Of a stretch of DNA of 64,000 bases, positions 21,601 to 33,500 are shown in pieces. Position 1 is the stretch's first letter. Every line of letters begins with the position of its first letter. The DNA is from Rhea pennata. Taxonomy: Eukaryota > Chordata > Aves > Rheiformes > Rheidae. The stretch lies in the NCBI RefSeq assembly GCF_028389875.1, contig NC_084702.1, forward strand, positions 70,653,582 to 70,717,581. Reading direction: 5' to 3'. The notes below the pieces were generated by a model, which saw only the letters and a list, made by a program, of their open reading frames with translations, ran no database searches and was not told the origin of the DNA. Both the position numbers and the translations under genes were made by a program.

Positions 21601-23999
21601 ACAGCTGCAGAAATCTAGAAGTGAGAAAAATCAGCTTTTTCAGCTCTGCAGGAAAAGGTCCAGGGATAAGACTGAAGCTAGGAAACGTCACATCAAGGTA
21701 GGCTGTCACAGCAGGACACGTGGCGCAGAGTCCTAAGGAGGTCTCAGCTGTGATTCTCTGGTCTGGCCACAGCACTTTAAGAGAAATTGCCGAAGGAGAA
21801 GCATGCAGAGTGCAAAAACATGAATAACACAACCCCTGGGAAGGCCTGAAGAGATTAGGGGTCAAAGTAGAGTGAGGTTAGATGTGGGAAGGGTCTTTGT
21901 GTGTAAAACAGAGAAGGGAATAAAGACATCGCCCTTCTGTGCAGCTAGGATGAGAAACTGTGGGTTCAGCCTGTGCTGAAGGAGAAGCAGGTCAGACTTC
22001 AGGGGACATTTCACAGGAAAGAGTTGAAGCACGAATGCTCAGCAGGAAGGTTACTTGGGAAGGGCTGCAACCTCTATCCTGCAACTTTCCATGCAGGCTA
22101 AATGCATCCAGATCGCCTAGGCAGGGCTGCTCTGGCCTGGGTCAAGGGCAAAGATGCTATTTAGAGAGCTCTGCCAACTCTACTAGTCTAATTTTGTTCT
22201 AGATGGCCACTTTTGGCCCACCTGCTCTTGATCCAGCAGCGTCCTCTGGTCTGCAGAGCCCTCCGAGCTCCTGGTGCATTTAGACACAGCAGTCAGGCTC
22301 GGCAAAGGGATCAGGGATCCACCTCTCTGCCTTCGTTGTCCCCCTCGGCCCCGCTCACCTCACCAGAGGCTACCAAGCTGCACTTGCTTTTTCAGCAACA
22401 GCCTGCCCATGGCGCAAATACTTTCCTGCTCTGCTGGAAAATGCCTGGCCTGACACTTTCTTGCATCGCCTCAGTCCCTGCTGTCACCGTGGCATTTCAT
22501 TTTGTCAGCTTGTCACTACTCTGTGATTGACTGCAACATCCAACTCTCTCTTCCAAAACAATGAGCTCCCAGGTTACAGCAGAAATTTTTCCTGTTGGTT
22601 CCTAAGTGCATGCTGGTGCATTTTGCACTATTGAATTTCATCCCCTTTCCATCCCACAGATCTCAAGGTCATCCTAGGAGCTCAGGCTTGGTCAAGGACA
22701 GCTATTTAAAGAGAGAGGACTCATCCAAGGGTGCTGACAGCCTGTGCCCTGGTGCAGGCTTAGACCAAGGGTGCTTACAACAGCGTGTTCCCGGGGCTTT
22801 CCCTTGCCCCATCCACAGCCTGTGAGCGTGAGAGAAAGTACAAAACACAACCACAGGCCTCTGTCAGTAAGATGGGGGATCCACGGCACCCCACTGCAGG
22901 AATTACCTCCTCCTGCCAGTTGCGGACCAAGCAGCTTCCCCGGGGCGTGGGCTGGCTCGGCTGCTCCGCGGGTGTCCGCACTGGGACGGGCAGCGTCTGC
23001 GCCAGGCTCGGGGGCGGCTCTCCAACGCAGGGCCCTGCCGTTCCACGGCAGGGTGGCAGCTCGAGCCCACGGGGCTCCTTCCCGACCTCTGCGGGTGGCA
23101 CCGCTCCAGCTCTGTTGCTTGGAGCCGGTAGGGCCTCGCCGGCTGTCGCAGCCGCGGCCACGAGCGTCTCCCCGTCGCAGAACGGCTTCTCGTCGGCTAC
23201 CTCGGGCACAGGCCCTTCGCTGGGGACGCTGGCCGCGCGCAGCGGCCTCTCTCCGGGGTACGGGGGAGGCACGTGGCCTGTCAGAGCCACCCTGCGCGTG
23301 GGGACGAGACACGGTCGCTGAGGAGCGGCACTGGGGCACGGCCTTCAGCCCCACTCGCCCACGGTGCCCCAGGCACGCGCTAGCCGGACGCGAGCCTGGT
23401 GCCGTGCAGGGTCACTGCTGCCCCACTGCGCTCCCGCCTTGGGTCTCTCCGCTGTGCTGAGCCCCTCCATCCTTTCGGGATGCAGCAAGCAGCATCTGCG
23501 CCTATGTCCCCGCTCCAGAGGGATCTTCGCCTCCACGATCCCCTTCCCACCCAAGCTGGGACCCCTCCTCGTGTTGGGCTCTGCCCCCCAAGGACCCCCG
23601 GTACCACCCTCCCAACACCCTGCTCCAGGCAATGTCCGCCCGGCCCCCCTCTGGCTCCCACATCTCCGAATAACCTCTGGGGCCTGCCCCCACCCACGGC
23701 CCTGCCCCCCAAGTGCCCCCCCAAGGCCCTGCACCACAAATCCCCCCCCCCCGGGGTCCTGCCCCCCAAGTGCCCCTCCATTGCCCTGCCCCCCAAAGGC
23801 ACCTCCCAGGCCCTGCATCTCTCAGAGCCTCCCCGGGCCATTCCCCCACAAGGCCCTGCCCCCCAAGTGCCTCCCCACGGCCCTGCCCCACCCTCGGGGG
23901 GTCTCGGGTCCCCGCCGCGCTCCCGGCTCCATGGCAGGGCCCGGCCGCTGCCACCTGCGCAGGGGCGGGAGGGAGGGAACTCCGCCGCCCCGTCTCCAT
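18621..23999 (-). CDS. SPAG8: Sperm-associated antigen 8
   Basis: Testis/cilium microtubule-associated protein. Exons in transcript order: 23955-23999 (proposed), 22907-23317, 19904-20078, 19761-19806, 19046-19160, 18798-18860, 18621-18716; about 316 residues. From the second exon on, the match to remembered human SPAG8 is clear in order: RNWQEE then RATNDLDHVP, FFYRHGHRGLLT, STTMKDAY, REAMLEF, STTHRDY, PHDCYTEQP and the C-terminal APFRRNAAFSTP. The intron after 19761 has a GC donor (AG/GCAAGC), the only choice that keeps the frame. The first exon is less sure: it starts METGRRSS (human METNES) and joins in phase 0, but the Gly/Pro-rich human-type N-terminus might instead come from unspliced GC-rich DNA at 23.4-23.9 kb. 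The long intron after 22907 is about 2.8 kb. Confidence 0.88.
20079..22906 (-). other. SPAG8: SPAG8 long intron
   Basis: This 2.8-kb intron is AT-richer than its surroundings. No nested gene is recognisable. The part around 22560-22680, with words such as ATTGAATTTCATCCCC and TCAAGGTCATCC, resembles an old sauropsid LINE-type (CR1/L3-like) repeat, but the match is from memory and weak. The rest shows nothing recognisable. Confidence 0.5.
23690..23895. repeat. Short GC-rich tandem repeat near the SPAG8 5' end
   Basis: About six imperfect units built on CCCTGCCCCCCAAGTGCC and CCAAGGCCCTGC, some 30-35 bases each. In the proposed model it lies in the first SPAG8 intron. Read on the minus strand it gives Gly/Trp/Ala/Pro-rich peptides, which could mimic the low-complexity N-terminus known in mammalian SPAG8. 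Confidence 0.7.
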
Positions 24000-24093
24000 G
24001 GCGACGGTAACCCCCCCCCCTTCCGCCGCGGACCCGCCCCCCCAGCTCCCCAAGCTCATTGGCTGGGCCCCGCTCGGTAGCGCCTCCCATTGG
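23992..24093 (-). promoter_or_regulatory. SPAG8: SPAG8 promoter: RFX X-box and two CCAAT boxes
   Basis: GTCTCCATGGCGAC at 23992-24005 fits the X-box pattern RYYNYY-N2-RRNRAC on both strands. ATTGG at 24058-24062 and at 24089-24093 are CCAAT boxes in the minus orientation, 50-100 bases upstream. RFX factors drive motile-cilium and sperm genes, which suits SPAG8. The X-box overlaps the proposed start codon, so the true transcript start may lie slightly upstream. Confidence 0.6.
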
Positions 24094-24174
24094 CGGAGAG
24101 CCTCGCGGTGGGAGGGGACGGCGTCCGCCCTGTCCCCGCCCGCTTCGGCCGCAAACGGCGGGGGGCGGGGATGA

Positions 24175-24420
24175 GGGCGGGGCCAGGACCAGGGGGCGGG
24201 GCCAGAGCCAGGACCGGTACACAGAGGCAGGCAAGGGCGAAGGGGCGGGGCCAAGGGCAGACAGGGGCGGGGCCGGGGGCAGGACGGGTACACAGGGGCG
24301 GGGCCACGGGGCAGGACGGGTACACAGGGGCGGGGCCACGGGGCAACAGGGGCAAAGGGGCGGGGCCAGGGGGCAGGACGGGTGCACGGGGGCGGGGCCA
24401 GGCCGGGGGGCCGCTGTGGG
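24175..24420. repeat. Tandem GC-box repeat
   Basis: Repeated GGGGCGGGGCCA blocks, roughly 30-40 bases apart, separated by GGGCAGGACGGGTACACA. It is both a minisatellite and a cluster of Sp1-type GC boxes. It sits upstream of the SPAG8 CCAAT boxes and may contribute to that promoter. Confidence 0.75.
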
Positions 24421-25764
24421 GCCCGGCAGCGCCCTGCGCCCGGGGTGGCCACGCGCCCCAGTCCCTCGCCCTGTGCCGGCCGCGGGGAGCGGGGCCTGGC
24501 CCCGGGCCCGGGCGCCGACGGCCACGGGGGCCAGGGCCGGGGAGGAGCCCTGGGGCCCGGCCAGCGGCCGCAGGGCCGGCGAGGCCGCGTGGGATATTTA
24601 TAACAACAAGCGGCGCCTTGAGCCGCGGCCTCACCGCCCCGCCGGGCGCCCCAGGCCCTGCCAGCTGCGCGGGGGCCAAGCGTTGGCCCCCCGAAAGCAG
24701 CCGGCAGGGGCTCGGCCTGGCCCATGCCTCTCCTGCGAGCCCGTCTGCTGGGGGGGGGGGGACACAAGCCCTGGCAGCCCCCGCTCCGCCGCAGCCCCCC
24801 GTGCTTGGGGCCAGTGGCCGAGTCCGTGGGGCGGCCCCCGGGGTTTGCCCCCCCCCTGTGGGGACGGCCGTGGGGCGGCAGCCCTGGCTCCCGGTGGAGC
24901 TGCTGGAGCACACGCGGGCGCCCCACGCCAGCTGACGCATCCCCCTCGGCTCCCCCTTCCCGGCTCTTTTGGGAACTTGCATCATTTGTGATAGTCCCGG
25001 GCTAAGGCAGGAAAACACCCCTCGGCCCCCCGCGCGCCGAGCCCTGCTCCCCTGCCGGCCCCGTGGCTTCCCGGCCCAAGCGCTGCACGCCGCGGGGCCG
25101 GGAGCACCCCGCCGGGGCCGGGCTCGTCTGGGGACTGACAAAAAGCAACGTGGCCGAGGACGAAGGGCAGCTGGAAACGTTCATGACCCGACGTCACGTG
25201 CGAGCCTTCGCCGGCTGCCGGGCACGGCGCCGTGCTGAGGTTCGGCCGAGCCGGTGGCAAGCGCTCCCGGCACGGCCCCGAGCTCTCAGGTGGCACCATG
25301 TTGTCCCATGGTGCCACCTGAGCGGAGGGAAACGCTGCACCGTGGTCCGTGGGCAGAGCTCCGGCTCTGCGTCTCCGGCACGGTCGGGAGCACGAACGAG
25401 CCTTGTATTTCTGACCTCCTTGCTCTGGAGCAGCAAACACTGCTCGGAAACATCGCGGTGTTTGCACAACCCATGCCCTTTTTCGGCACGTCCGTGATTG
25501 CTTTCTCCGCCGAGAGCTGCCTCGTGAGCAGTGCTCGCTGCTCGTCTCCCATCCCTCGCTGAGCTCTGGACGTGGCGTGCTGGCGAGCTGCTGCCTGGAG
25601 AGGCTGTGGCAGCTCCTGAGCCCCGTCGCGCTGCCGGCCATGAGTCGAGCCCCACATCCTCCTGAACCTTCACCGTGAAACACTCGTGGCTCCTCGGCCA
25701 TTTGTGTAGCCACCCGTCTTCTGCCACCTTCCTCCTGCGTGCAGCACTGCTCAGTCCCACCATG
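24421..25764. other. Gap with CpG island and CRE/E-box block
   Basis: The left part is a CpG island with GATATTTATAACAAC near 24592. The block at about 25130-25205 has TGACAAAAAGCAACG and ends in ACGTCACGTG, a CRE half-site overlapping a CACGTG E-box (25195-25200). No protein-coding exon is recognisable. It could hold a non-coding transcript start. Confidence 0.4.
25285..25322. repeat. Perfect inverted repeat (hairpin)
   Basis: The 16-base arm CTCAGGTGGCACCATG (25285-25300) is followed by a 6-base loop and its exact reverse complement (25307-25322). The stem is too short for a normal microRNA precursor. It could be a protein-binding palindrome or a remnant of a palindromic element. Confidence 0.85.
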
Positions 25765-25925
25765 TCCCGGGGACGCCTGCCCGTCTTTGGGATCTGCACC
25801 CCAGGACCCCCAGGATCTCCACGTCATCTTTGGGATCTGCACCCCATTCTCAGGATCTGCACCCCATCCTTGGGACCTCCACTCAGTCCTCAGGATTTTC
25901 ACCCCATGCTTGGGATCTCCAAGCA
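25765..25925. repeat. Short tandem repeat
   Basis: Five or six imperfect units of about 26 bases with GGGATCTGCACCCCA and CCTCAGGATCT words. The later units are more diverged. No function is apparent. Confidence 0.7.
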
Positions 25926-26059
25926 CAACATGTGGTGCTCCCAAGGTGCCCAGCACAGGCCGTGCTGGTGCGGCCCACGCCTGAGAGCAGCCCCAACCCC
26001 AGCCCCAGCTCGAGCCGAGGCAAGAGCAGTTCCCACACGAGCCCTTCGTGACTACAGTC

Positions 26060-26510
26060 CAAGCCGGGAAGCACAGAGCGAAGGGGCACAGTGTGGCTGC
26101 GGTGTGCAGTCCAGTTGCGATCATTATATATACACACGCGCTTTTAAAAGAGCCCGGCTCACAAACGTGGATTTGTGGAGACCAGACCAACGGGGAGAAA
26201 GGATCTAAACGCAGAGCTGCGCTGGGGTGTGCGTGTGCGTGTGCGTGTGCAAGCGCAGGCGGGTTCCAGGCGACGCCGGCGCCCTGCGGGGCCGGGGGAC
26301 CCCGCGCGCCGCTGGGCCGGGCCGGGCCGGGCCCCGCGCGCCGAGCGCCGAACAGACGCGGCATTATGCGCGCCGGGCTGCGGTGGCCCGCGCCGCTGGC
26401 TGGGCGCCCGGGCGGCCTCGGCGGCACCACCCTCTCCCGAGCGGCCGCGGCGGTGCCAGGTGGGCTGCCGCGCTCCGCGCCAGCCCCGGCCCCGCTGCTA
26501 AATATAGCCC
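26060..26510. other. Enhancer- or promoter-like block with GTGTGC microsatellite
   Basis: About 26100-26200 is an AT-tolerant island (CATTATATATACAC, GCTTTTAAAAGAGC). It is followed by a short GTGTGC run near 26227-26252 and a CpG island. CTAAATATAG at 26498-26507 fits the MEF2 consensus. No gene start can be tied to it; the ACSBG remnant that follows runs on the other strand. Confidence 0.35.
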
Positions 26511-26722
26511 CGGCCCCCCGAGCCGGCGGCCGGGGCGGGAGGCGCGGTGCGGGGAGCGCTCGCCGGCTGCCGTGCCGGGGCGGCCGGCGGCGGCAAAGCC
26601 CCTGGACGGGCTGCGGGCGCGGGGGGCTCCCCCCCTGTCCTCCCCCAACGCCAGCAGCCCCCGGCGGCCCCGGGGCCGTGCGGCTTGGGGGGGGGGGGAG
26701 CGGCCGGCAGCCCCCAGCCACG

Positions 26723-28120
26723 CTAGAGCTGCTCTATCTCCTCGCGGTGCGTCTTGAGCACCGCCGGGCGCCGCAGCTTCAAGGTGGGACCCGCGAGCGG
26801 AGCACCGTGGCCCGGCGTTACCCGTTACCCTACCTCCCCTCGGGCTTTTCCTCTCCCCGGTCCTGCAGCTCCAGGTTTCCGCCTTGCCCCCTCCTGGGCT
26901 GTCCCCCCGCGGCCACGTGCGGCCCCCCAGCTGCCCCCTCCCCAGCCTCCCCGGCGGGCGGTGCCTTTTCTGCGGCCGGCGGTGAAGGTGAAGCCGTCCC
27001 GGTCGACGCGGCCCGGGTGGCCGGTGTGCAGCCAGCCCTCGCCGTCCAGGGCTTCCCGCGTCTGCTCCGGGAGGTTCAGGTCGCCCATGACCACGTGCTG
27101 TCCCCGGATGCCCAGCTCTCCGGTGCCCGACGCGTCCCGCTGGGCCACGCGGCCCTTGCAGCCCTTCATCGCCCTCCCACAGCTGGGGAGCCCACGCTGG
27201 GGTGTCGGGGGCCTGGGGAGGGGTGGGGGGCGTGCCCGGCCCCCCGCGCCCCCGCCGCCCCGCTCACCTGAGCAGCCAGTAGAGCTCGGCGGTGGGGAGG
27301 TGTGGGGCCCGCTGCTCTCGCTCGGCCCGTATATCTTGTGGAGCGGCAAGCCCAGGCTCGGGAAGAAGTCGAGGGTCTTGCGGGCCGCGGGCGCAGCGCC
27401 TGCCAGCCGGCCCTGCCCCGATCCGGCCCCAGCGCCCACCGCAGCCCCCGCGGCACTGGGCAGCCGGCAGCCCCAGGGCGCCGCGTCCTCGCCGCGGGGA
27501 CGGCCCGCGTCAGCCTCGCGGGGTCTGCGGGTGCCGGGCCCCGCTCCAGCCGTGCGCGGGGTGGCGGAGCTGGGGGCTTGCGCAGGCTCTGCCCCCACAG
27601 CCGCAGCCCTCTGCTCGCAGCAGCCTGCGCGTGGGCACTGCTGGGCCCCGGCACAGCCCCACAGCCAGCATCGCCCTTGGGGATGCCCCATACCCACCCT
27701 GCCCTCAGGTGCTGCCCTGTGCCCACCCACGCAGGCGCCCGGCGTTGGCCCGCAGCCCCACGCCCCTGGCCCCGCTCAGCAGCAGCCTCTTGGGCAGTGA
27801 TGCCCTCTTGAAGGCCTCCTCCAGCTTCTCCTGCATCTTCTCCCAGAGGCAGGGGACGTGCAGGATGACGGTGGGCTGCACCTCCTCCACAGCAGCACTC
27901 AGGGAGCCCTAGCACCGTGCATAGTGCGAAGAAGCAGGCGCCCCCCAGCCCCAGGAGCCCCACACCGGGACTCCCTGCCCTTGAGAGCACCTTGAGAGCA
28001 TCGGCCTGGGCGAAGTGCACAGCGGCCCCGATGCACATGGGCATCCAGATGTCCACAAACTGGGCGGTGATGTGGCTCAGGGGCAGGTAGCTGAGGATCA
28101 CGGATGGGGGGGGTGCGGTC
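26723..28120 (-). pseudogene. ACSBG-type acyl-CoA synthetase remnant
   Basis: Pieces of a bubblegum-family acyl-CoA synthetase lie in the right order and strand: 27991 to about 28120 (SYLPLSHITAQ, HFAQADALK), 27731-27908 (EVQPTVILHVPCLWEKMQEK), 27268-27399 (FFPSLGLPLHKIYGPSESSG), 26965-27182 (GCKGRV, EALDGEGWLHTG) and 26723-26791 (C-terminal GPTLKLRRP). Signs of decay: the N-terminal half with the ATP-binding P-loop is absent; several exons before the C-terminus cannot fit in the 170 bases available; the family GDLGR motif reads GHPGR; the donor at 26965 reads GC; and one base is missing between SESSGPHT and the following YWLL, compared with family spacing. It sits between SPAG8 and HINT2, where mammals have no such gene. 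A severe assembly gap is the alternative explanation. Confidence 0.75.
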
Positions 28121-28407
28121 CCTGTTCCCACGCTGCTGAAACCCCGCCACGGAGCCGGGCGAACCTCCACCTGTCCGTCTGCAGGCCCGGGCGCGCCGGC
28201 GTGGGGCACGGGGCACGGCGCGAGCTGCCACCGCCCCCGGCACGACACACGGCCCCTGCTGTGCGTCCCCCCACCCCACCACCTCCACCACCATCCAGCA
28301 CCCGCGACACGGGGCCGGAGGAGCTGGAGGCGCCGTGTGCGCACCCGCCCGTCCCCATCCCCAGACAGAGGCAGCGGGCAGCGGGCAGCCGGGGCGGCCG
28401 GCGGCGC

Positions 28408-28413
28408 TTTATT
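28408..28413 (-). terminator. HINT2: HINT2 polyadenylation signal
   Basis: TTTATT on the plus strand (AATAAA on the minus strand) lies only about 17 bases after the HINT2 stop codon, implying a 3' UTR of a few dozen bases. Confidence 0.8.
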
Positions 28414-28429
28414 GGAGCCGGCGGGGCGC

Positions 28430-30236
<1,807 letters not shown>

Positions 30237-30239
30237 CGC

Positions 30240-30300
30240 CGCCGGCTGTGCGCGCCTGCCCCGCCCCGCCCCGCCGCCCTCATTGGCTCCCGCAGCTGCC
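30240..30300 (-). promoter_or_regulatory. HINT2: HINT2 promoter
   Basis: Directly upstream of the HINT2 start are tandem CCGCCCC GC boxes (about 30258-30275) and a CCAAT box on the minus strand (ATTGG at 30282-30286). This is a compact TATA-less housekeeping promoter, squeezed between HINT2 and the end of TAF1C. Confidence 0.6.
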
Positions 30301-30518
30301 ACTCCCACGCCCGACCCCGGGGCCTTAAAGGGCCCTCACTCCCCACCCACGCGGGACTCGCTCTTGTCGTGGGGCGCAGCGATGGCAGCACAGCGCCCGG
30401 CAGCAGAGGAGCAGGGCGCTGCGGCAGGAGAAAGGGGCTCCCACGGGGTCCCAGCGCCGCGGGCACGGCGCAGCCCCCACGGCAAGGACACGACACGGGA
30501 ACGCTGCCCCACGGCCAC

Positions 30519-30524
30519 TTTATT
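30519..30524 (-). terminator. TAF1C: TAF1C polyadenylation signal
   Basis: TTTATT on the plus strand (AATAAA on the minus strand), about 18 bases beyond the TAF1C stop codon. Confidence 0.8.
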
Positions 30525-30541
30525 GGGGTGGGGTGGGGGGG

Positions 30542-33500
30542 TCAGAAGCCCATGCGGGGGCGCTTGCGGCGGGGCTGCGAGCCCGAGAGCTGGCTCTGCG
30601 AGGAGGGGAGGCGCAGCTGGCCCCCCTGGCTGGAGAGCTGGCTGCCGGGGGGCTCGGGCGGCGGCTCGGGGGGCCCCTCGGCGCACACGGCCAGGTAGTC
30701 CCGCAGCGTCCTGCGCCGCTCCTTGGGGATGCCCCGCGAGCGCAGCGTCTGGGAGGAGAGCAGCGGTTCGGCGGGGGGCGGCGACGGGGGGCGCGAGGCG
30801 CCGCTCCCCCCCGCGGAACCCCCCCAGGCCTCGGCGAAGACCTGGGGCAGGGCCTCGGGGTGCCCGGGGGACAGCGGGGGGGCCGGGGCCAAAGCAGGCG
30901 CCCCGTCGCTGAGCTCCGACAGCTCCGACTGGTAGGTGACAGAGGAGGTGAAGCTGGCCGACAGGCTGCGGTGCCCCCGCGCCCGCTTCTGCCGCCGCCG
31001 GCGCTCCCGCAGCGCCCGCTGCCTCTGCGCCACGTTCAAGCCCAGCCGCTCTTCCCACCAGCGGCTCCAGTCGCCGGCCCAAGCCGCCGTGAGGCGGGCG
31101 CTCAGGGCGTCGGGCCACGCTGCCGGCTCCACGGGCTGCGGCAGGGGCTGGGGGGCGGGCGCCGGGTCCCAGTGCCGGACGCGGCCCCGCTCCCGCATGG
31201 CGCGGCGCAGCTGCTCGCGCGCCTGCACGCACAGGTCGCTGGCCCCGGCCGGCGGCTCCAGGTCCTTCCTGGTGAAGAGGCGCTTCTGGCTGATGGTGGG
31301 GAGCGCCCGGACCCCCGTCTGCCGGGGCAGCTCCCGCCAGTCCCTGAAAAGCGCCTTCAGCCAGCGGCGGTACCGCAGGGCAGCTGCTGGGCTGGGCACA
31401 GCCGGCAAGGGACAGGGGCTGGCACGGGGCTCCTCAGGGTGCTGGGCTTTCTCCGGAGCTGCTGGTGTGCCCACCTCCTCGTCTTCCTCCTCTTCCCCCT
31501 CCTCGTTGACAATCACCTCCAGATTGGACAAGTAGAAGGTCTCCTCCTCCTCCTCCTCCTCCTCCTCTTCCTCACTGCCAGAGGCAGGTGGAGAGCCGGG
31601 TGCGCTCCCGCCTGGAGCCTCCGGCACAGAGGAAGCGCTGGGGGCTACCGCGTCCCCGTCCTCCGGGTCGGGAGCCCTGGGCTGTGCTGCCTCGTGCGTG
31701 AGGGTTTGGTAGAAGACGTCCCCAGCCTCGGAGAGCTGGAACACCAGCAGGGACTCCCGCGGTCCTTGCGCGCGCAGCACCGCCGCCAGCCCTGCGGGGA
31801 CACATAGGGGACACAGAGCTATCAGCCGCCGAGGGATGGAGGCAGGAAGAGACGGTGGCAGCTGGCTCCAAGCACCTCCAGCGGGCTGCTCAGGCCCCGG
31901 CTGCATTGAGGGCTGAAGGTCTCCACGGATGGAGGCTCCTGCTCTGGGCCCTGCTCCAGGGGTTGGCCACTCTCACAGGAAATAACATTTCTTAACATTT
32001 AACGTGAATTTCCCCACATGCCACTTGTCCCGCTGCCTCTTGTCCCATCTTTGGCCTTCTCCAAGAGCATGCCCTGGCACCTCTCCCAGCCCATCAGGCC
32101 ACTGCCGACAACACGGAGACCCCTTCCCTGTCCCTTCCCCAGCCTGCTCAGGCCTGCTGCTCTCAGCCTCCTGGGATGCCCCAGCCCCTCAGCCCCTCAG
32201 GACAGTTAATTTCTCCCAGGCAGTTCATTTCTGACTAGCCCCAGCCTGCATGGTGCTCAGGATCTTGCTTTTGCCTTTTCCAACCCCATCCCAGAGCCTT
32301 GCAAGGCTGTACCCTCCCCACCACCCCCGGGGGCTGCCCAGCAGAGATGGGGAAAGCAACGTTGGCGCAATGTCCTGCCCCTGACTCGCACACCCTCGAC
32401 TCGCGGGACACCCACCGGCAGCCGGGGCGCCGAGGCGCTGCTGGAGCAGCCGGTGTCGGTGTGGGAGCTGCGTGGGCAGGTGCTGCAGGCAGCCGGAGAT
32501 GCTGTGCAGCTTCTGCGGAGGCCCGGCAAGCTGGCAGGCCGACCTGCTGCCCCCTGCGCAAGGATGCAACGACGTTGCTCAGCGAGCCCCAGTCCCCGCA
32601 CGGCAGCTGGCCCTGGTGCCGACCATCACAGCAGGAGGGCACCCCACCTTCTGCCAGGCCCGCCAGAAGAGACCCCGCCCCGGTCCCACGGTGCCTCCGA
32701 ACCGCTCGCAGCCCCATCTCTCACCCGTGTATTGCAGCAGCAACAGCTCCTGGGTGCGGGACGCGCCAAGCAGCACCTTATGGCTCCTGCCGGGGACCCC
32801 TGGCACCACGTGGGCAAACAGCGGGGGGTCCTTCATCATGTGAGCCCACTTCAGCATAGGCACCAGTGGCAAGCGCTCGTCCATCACATACACTGCAAAC
32901 TAGGATGGGGCACGGCTCAGCGGGGCTCACACCAACTCCCTTCTTGGCAGCCCTGAGCTGCGCATCGGCCGGGGACCCCCATCACCTTCAGGGCTCATCA
33001 CATGTGGGTCTCCCTAATGACCAGGTGCTGGAGGAGGTGGACTAGGAGCCAAGGTTGTGCTGAGGGTGCCCCCAAACTGCCACTCTGCATGTCCCAGGAC
33101 TCACCTGGGTGGCAACAAGGTGCTGGGAGGGGTGAGCCCTGCCCAGGTACATGGGCAGCACCACGCGCTCACCCTGCTGGCACCCGGCTTCTTCACCCAC
33201 CTTGAAGAAATCGAAGTGGCATCTCTCAGGTGCCTGGAAGAGCAGAGCAGGATGCCATGAGCACCCAGAGTGGGAGGCCTTCTCCTGCCATCCACCTCCA
33301 TGGCCCAGAGATGGCCCCACACCGACTGCCTGCTCCCTCCCAGGCTCACCCGCACGTCCAGGCACTGCAGGCCGGTGCGGTCAGCACAGCTCAGCACCCG
33401 CGGGTGGGCAGTGAACTCGCTCCAGCACCAGGATGAATGATCCCGGAAAAACATGGTCTGGGGGTCCTGACGGAGCTGCTGCAGCCTAGAGGGGGAAGGC

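Noticed and set aside
22560-22680. Definite LINE copy in the SPAG8 intron
   Set aside because: Only a few words resemble a sauropsid CR1/L3-type repeat; mentioned under the intron but not called as a separate element.
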